From the NCBI GenBank assembly GCA_002383375.1, contig DFYR01000068.1:55174-80118 (forward strand): a stretch of DNA of 24,945 nt, given 5' to 3'. Made by a program: the position numbers and the translations under genes. The notes beneath the pieces are model-generated. The model was not told the DNA's origin and did no database searches. It saw only the letters and a program-made list of their open reading frames with translations. Positions 23,408 to 24,945 of the stretch are shown here, in pieces. How positions within the stretch are numbered: position 1 is the first letter of the stretch; every line of letters begins with the position of its first letter. This stretch comes from Spirochaetaceae bacterium UBA4077. Lineage in GTDB: Bacteria > Spirochaetota > Spirochaetia > Treponematales > Rectinemataceae.

Positions 23408-24945
23408 TTAGGGCTGAACCGCCGCAGGTTCTTCCGTCTCTTGGGATACCATCTGGGCTGCCTGAGGTTCGACGCTGAATACGATCTGGCCGTCCACCAG
23501 GTCTGCCACGGCGGTACCGCCTTTTTCGAGCCGTCCGAAGAGCACCTCGTCAACAAAGAAGGACTTGATCTTGTCCTCCACCAGCCTGGAAATATTGCGG
23601 GCGCCGAATTCCCTGGAATAGCCCTTTTCGGCAAGGAATTTTATCACCGAATCCCTGGCTACCAGCCTGACTTTCTTCTCGGCCAGTTGGAGGTTGAAAT
23701 CATCCAGAGCCTTGGAGACAATGCGTTCGATTACCTCCATAGGTAGATTGCTAAAGTGGACAACCGCGTCCAGTCTGTTCCTAAATTCAGGGGTGAAAGC
23801 CCGTTCCACCGCCTCATCCAGGGCGGAATTACTCAGGGTTCTGTCGCCGAACCCAATGAGATTTTTTCCCACGTCTCTGGCACCTGCGTTGCTGGTCATT
23901 ATCAGGATGACATTGCGGAAATCCGCTTTCCTGCCCTGGTTATCCGTGAGAGTGGCGTAATCCATTATTTGTAAGAGGATGTTGTAGATGTCCGGATGAG
24001 CCTTCTCGATCTCGTCCAACAGCACGACGGCGTGGGGATTCTTGCGGACCGTATCGGTGAGAAGACCGCCCTCCTCGTAGCCTACATAACCGGGGGGAGA
24101 TCCGATCAGGCGGGAGACGGTGTGTTTTTCCTGATATTCACTCATGTCGAAGCGGTGGAGGCTAACCCCCAGCTGCTTGGCCAACTGTCTGGCAAGCTCG
24201 GTCTTGCCCACACCGGTAGGGCCGACGAAGAGAAAATTGGCCACAGGCTTATCAGGCGCCCTAAAACCAGCCCTGGAGCGCTTTACTGCCTTGACCACAG
24301 CATCAATGGCTCCGTCTTGGCCAAAGACCTCCTGCTTTAAGGAGCTCTCGAGGGTCGAGAGCCGTTCTTTTTCCGAGGATGATACCGAGCGCTCTGGGAT
24401 CCGGGCTATCTTAGCCACGACGGTTTCGATCTCCGGAACCCTGATATCCACGATCATCTCGCCCGGCAGCGCCTCGCCGGAAGATCTCTCGCCGGAAGAT
24501 GCCTCCGCTGAAGCGCCTTCAGTCGCAGCGCTTTCAGCTGGAACCCCCTTCTTCTGCCCCTGCTTGTATGCCCCGATCCTCGCCCTGGCCCCCGCCTCGT
24601 CGATCACGTCGATCGCCTTGTCGGGAAGTCTGCGCTCGGTGATGAACTGGGCGGAAAGCCGCACTGCGGCCTCCAGGGCATCATCGGAGAAATGAACTCT
24701 GTGGAATTCCTCGTATTTCGGCCTTAAGCCCTTGAGTATCTCCACCGCCTCGCTCTGGCTGGGCTCGCTGATGTCGATCTTCTGGAAACGTCTCGACAGT
24801 GCGCGGTCCTTTTCGAATATCTTGTTGTATTCGTCATAGGTGGTCGAGCCGATACAGCGCAGCTTGCCCGAGCTTAGGGCGGGCTTGAGAAGGTTGGACG
24901 CGTCCATGGAGCCGCCGGTGACCGCTCCGGCCCCCACGATGGTGT
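23408..24945 (-). CDS. clpA: ClpA, ATP-dependent Clp protease ATP-binding subunit (5' end off the right edge)
   Basis: ClpA is an AAA+ unfoldase that feeds proteins to ClpP. The visible 511 codons begin inside domain D1 (...TIVGAGAVTGGSMDASNLLKPAL, the segment just after Walker B) and run to the end. D1 has STTYDEYNKIFEKDRALSRRFQ with the arginine finger. D2 has Walker A GPTGVGKT (about 24201-24223), DMSEYQEKHTVSRLIGSPPGYVGYEEGG and VVLLDEIEKAHPDIYNILLQIMDYATLTDNQGRKADF. The ClpP-binding loop reads LIGFG, a variant of IGL. Between D1 and D2 is an Ala/Ser/Glu-rich insert of about 35 residues, absent from E. coli ClpA and containing a 15-bp tandem repeat. The gene is followed by aat, which fits ClpA rather than ClpC. 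The frame continues beyond base 24945; ClpS, if present, would be outside the window. Confidence 0.95.
   Translation of the reverse strand, partial: TIVGAGAVTGGSMDASNLLKPALSSGKLRCIGSTTYDEYNKIFEKDRALSRRFQKIDISEPSQSEAVEILKGLRPKYEEFHRVHFSDDALEAAVRLSAQFITERRLPDKAIDVIDEAGARARIGAYKQGQKKGVPAESAATEGASAEASSGERSSGEALPGEMIVDIRVPEIETVVAKIARIPERSVSSSEKERLSTLESSLKQEVFGQDGAIDAVVKAVKRSRAGFRAPDKPVANFLFVGPTGVGKTELARQLAKQLGVSLHRFDMSEYQEKHTVSRLIGSPPGYVGYEEGGLLTDTVRKNPHAVVLLDEIEKAHPDIYNILLQIMDYATLTDNQGRKADFRNVILIMTSNAGARDVGKNLIGFGDRTLSNSALDEAVERAFTPEFRNRLDAVVHFSNLPMEVIERIVSKALDDFNLQLAEKKVRLVARDSVIKFLAEKGYSREFGARNISRLVEDKIKSFFVDEVLFGRLEKGGTAVADLVDGQIVFSVEPQAAQMVSQETEEPAAVQP
24474..24500. repeat. 15-bp tandem repeat inside clpA
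   Basis: TCGCCGGAAGAT occurs at 24474-24485 and 24489-24500, a period of 15 bp (5 codons). On the coding strand it encodes SSGE-type repeats within the Ala/Ser/Glu-rich insert between D1 and D2. Confidence 0.6.

Noticed and set aside
1..24945. tRNA, rRNA, CRISPR arrays, IS elements, phage genes
   Set aside because: No clover-leaf, repeat-spacer array, transposase or integrase motif, or att-like repeat was seen in reading either strand.

Overview
This window looks like a chromosomal stretch from a GC-rich, two-membrane bacterium, most likely a spirochaete of the Treponema/Spirochaeta type. That placement is an inference. It rests on a long-form PPi-dependent phosphofructokinase, two lipoproteins with short relaxed lipoboxes, a LolA-like carrier, and a left-edge lipoprotein whose beta-modules resemble those I associate with treponemal lipoproteins. 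No mobile element, CRISPR array, tRNA or rRNA was seen. Gene packing is dense, with many gaps under 25 bp and several overlapping start/stop codons.

Layout. (1) 1-1151 (-): an unrecognised lipoprotein gene running off the left edge, divergent from glgA (+, glycogen synthase), whose predicted promoter places the transcript start at the GTG start codon. (2) 2800-4311 (+): an unrecognised multi-pass membrane protein with two winged-helix-like segments, converging on the next block. (3) 4334-11879 (-): a compact five-gene unit in the order pfp - lolA-like - rodZ-like - rimO - pcrA/uvrD, combining glycolysis, envelope biogenesis, ribosomal protein S12 modification and DNA repair. (4) 12042-13124 (+): a secreted protein with two LysM domains and a LytM/M23 domain that lacks the metal-ligand histidines. 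(5) 13359-15216 (-): nagA then a FadR-type GntR regulator, overlapping by 11 bp, with a good upstream promoter and a strong hairpin terminator. (6) 15492-16520 (+): a group-2 sigma-70 factor, ending at a bidirectional terminator shared with a 926-residue ankyrin-repeat lipoprotein (-). (7) 19753-20730 (+): a D-2-hydroxyacid dehydrogenase-like protein preceded by a perfect 15-bp stem-loop. (8) 20727-24945 (-): clpA (5' end off the window) - aat - a radical SAM/B12-binding-type protein, with the last gene's stop codon overlapping the dehydrogenase's stop.

How they fit. GlgA, PPi-PFK and NagA point to sugar storage, reversible glycolysis and amino-sugar recycling. RodZ-like, LolA-like, LysM/LytM and NagA all touch cell-wall or envelope turnover. 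ClpA with Aat forms the bacterial Leu/N-degron pathway. The items I find most worth follow-up are the apparently leaderless glgA transcript, the wHTH membrane protein, the ankyrin lipoprotein beside an alternative sigma factor, the inactive LytM protein, the stem-loop at 19608-19646, and the radical SAM protein attached to the N-degron genes.
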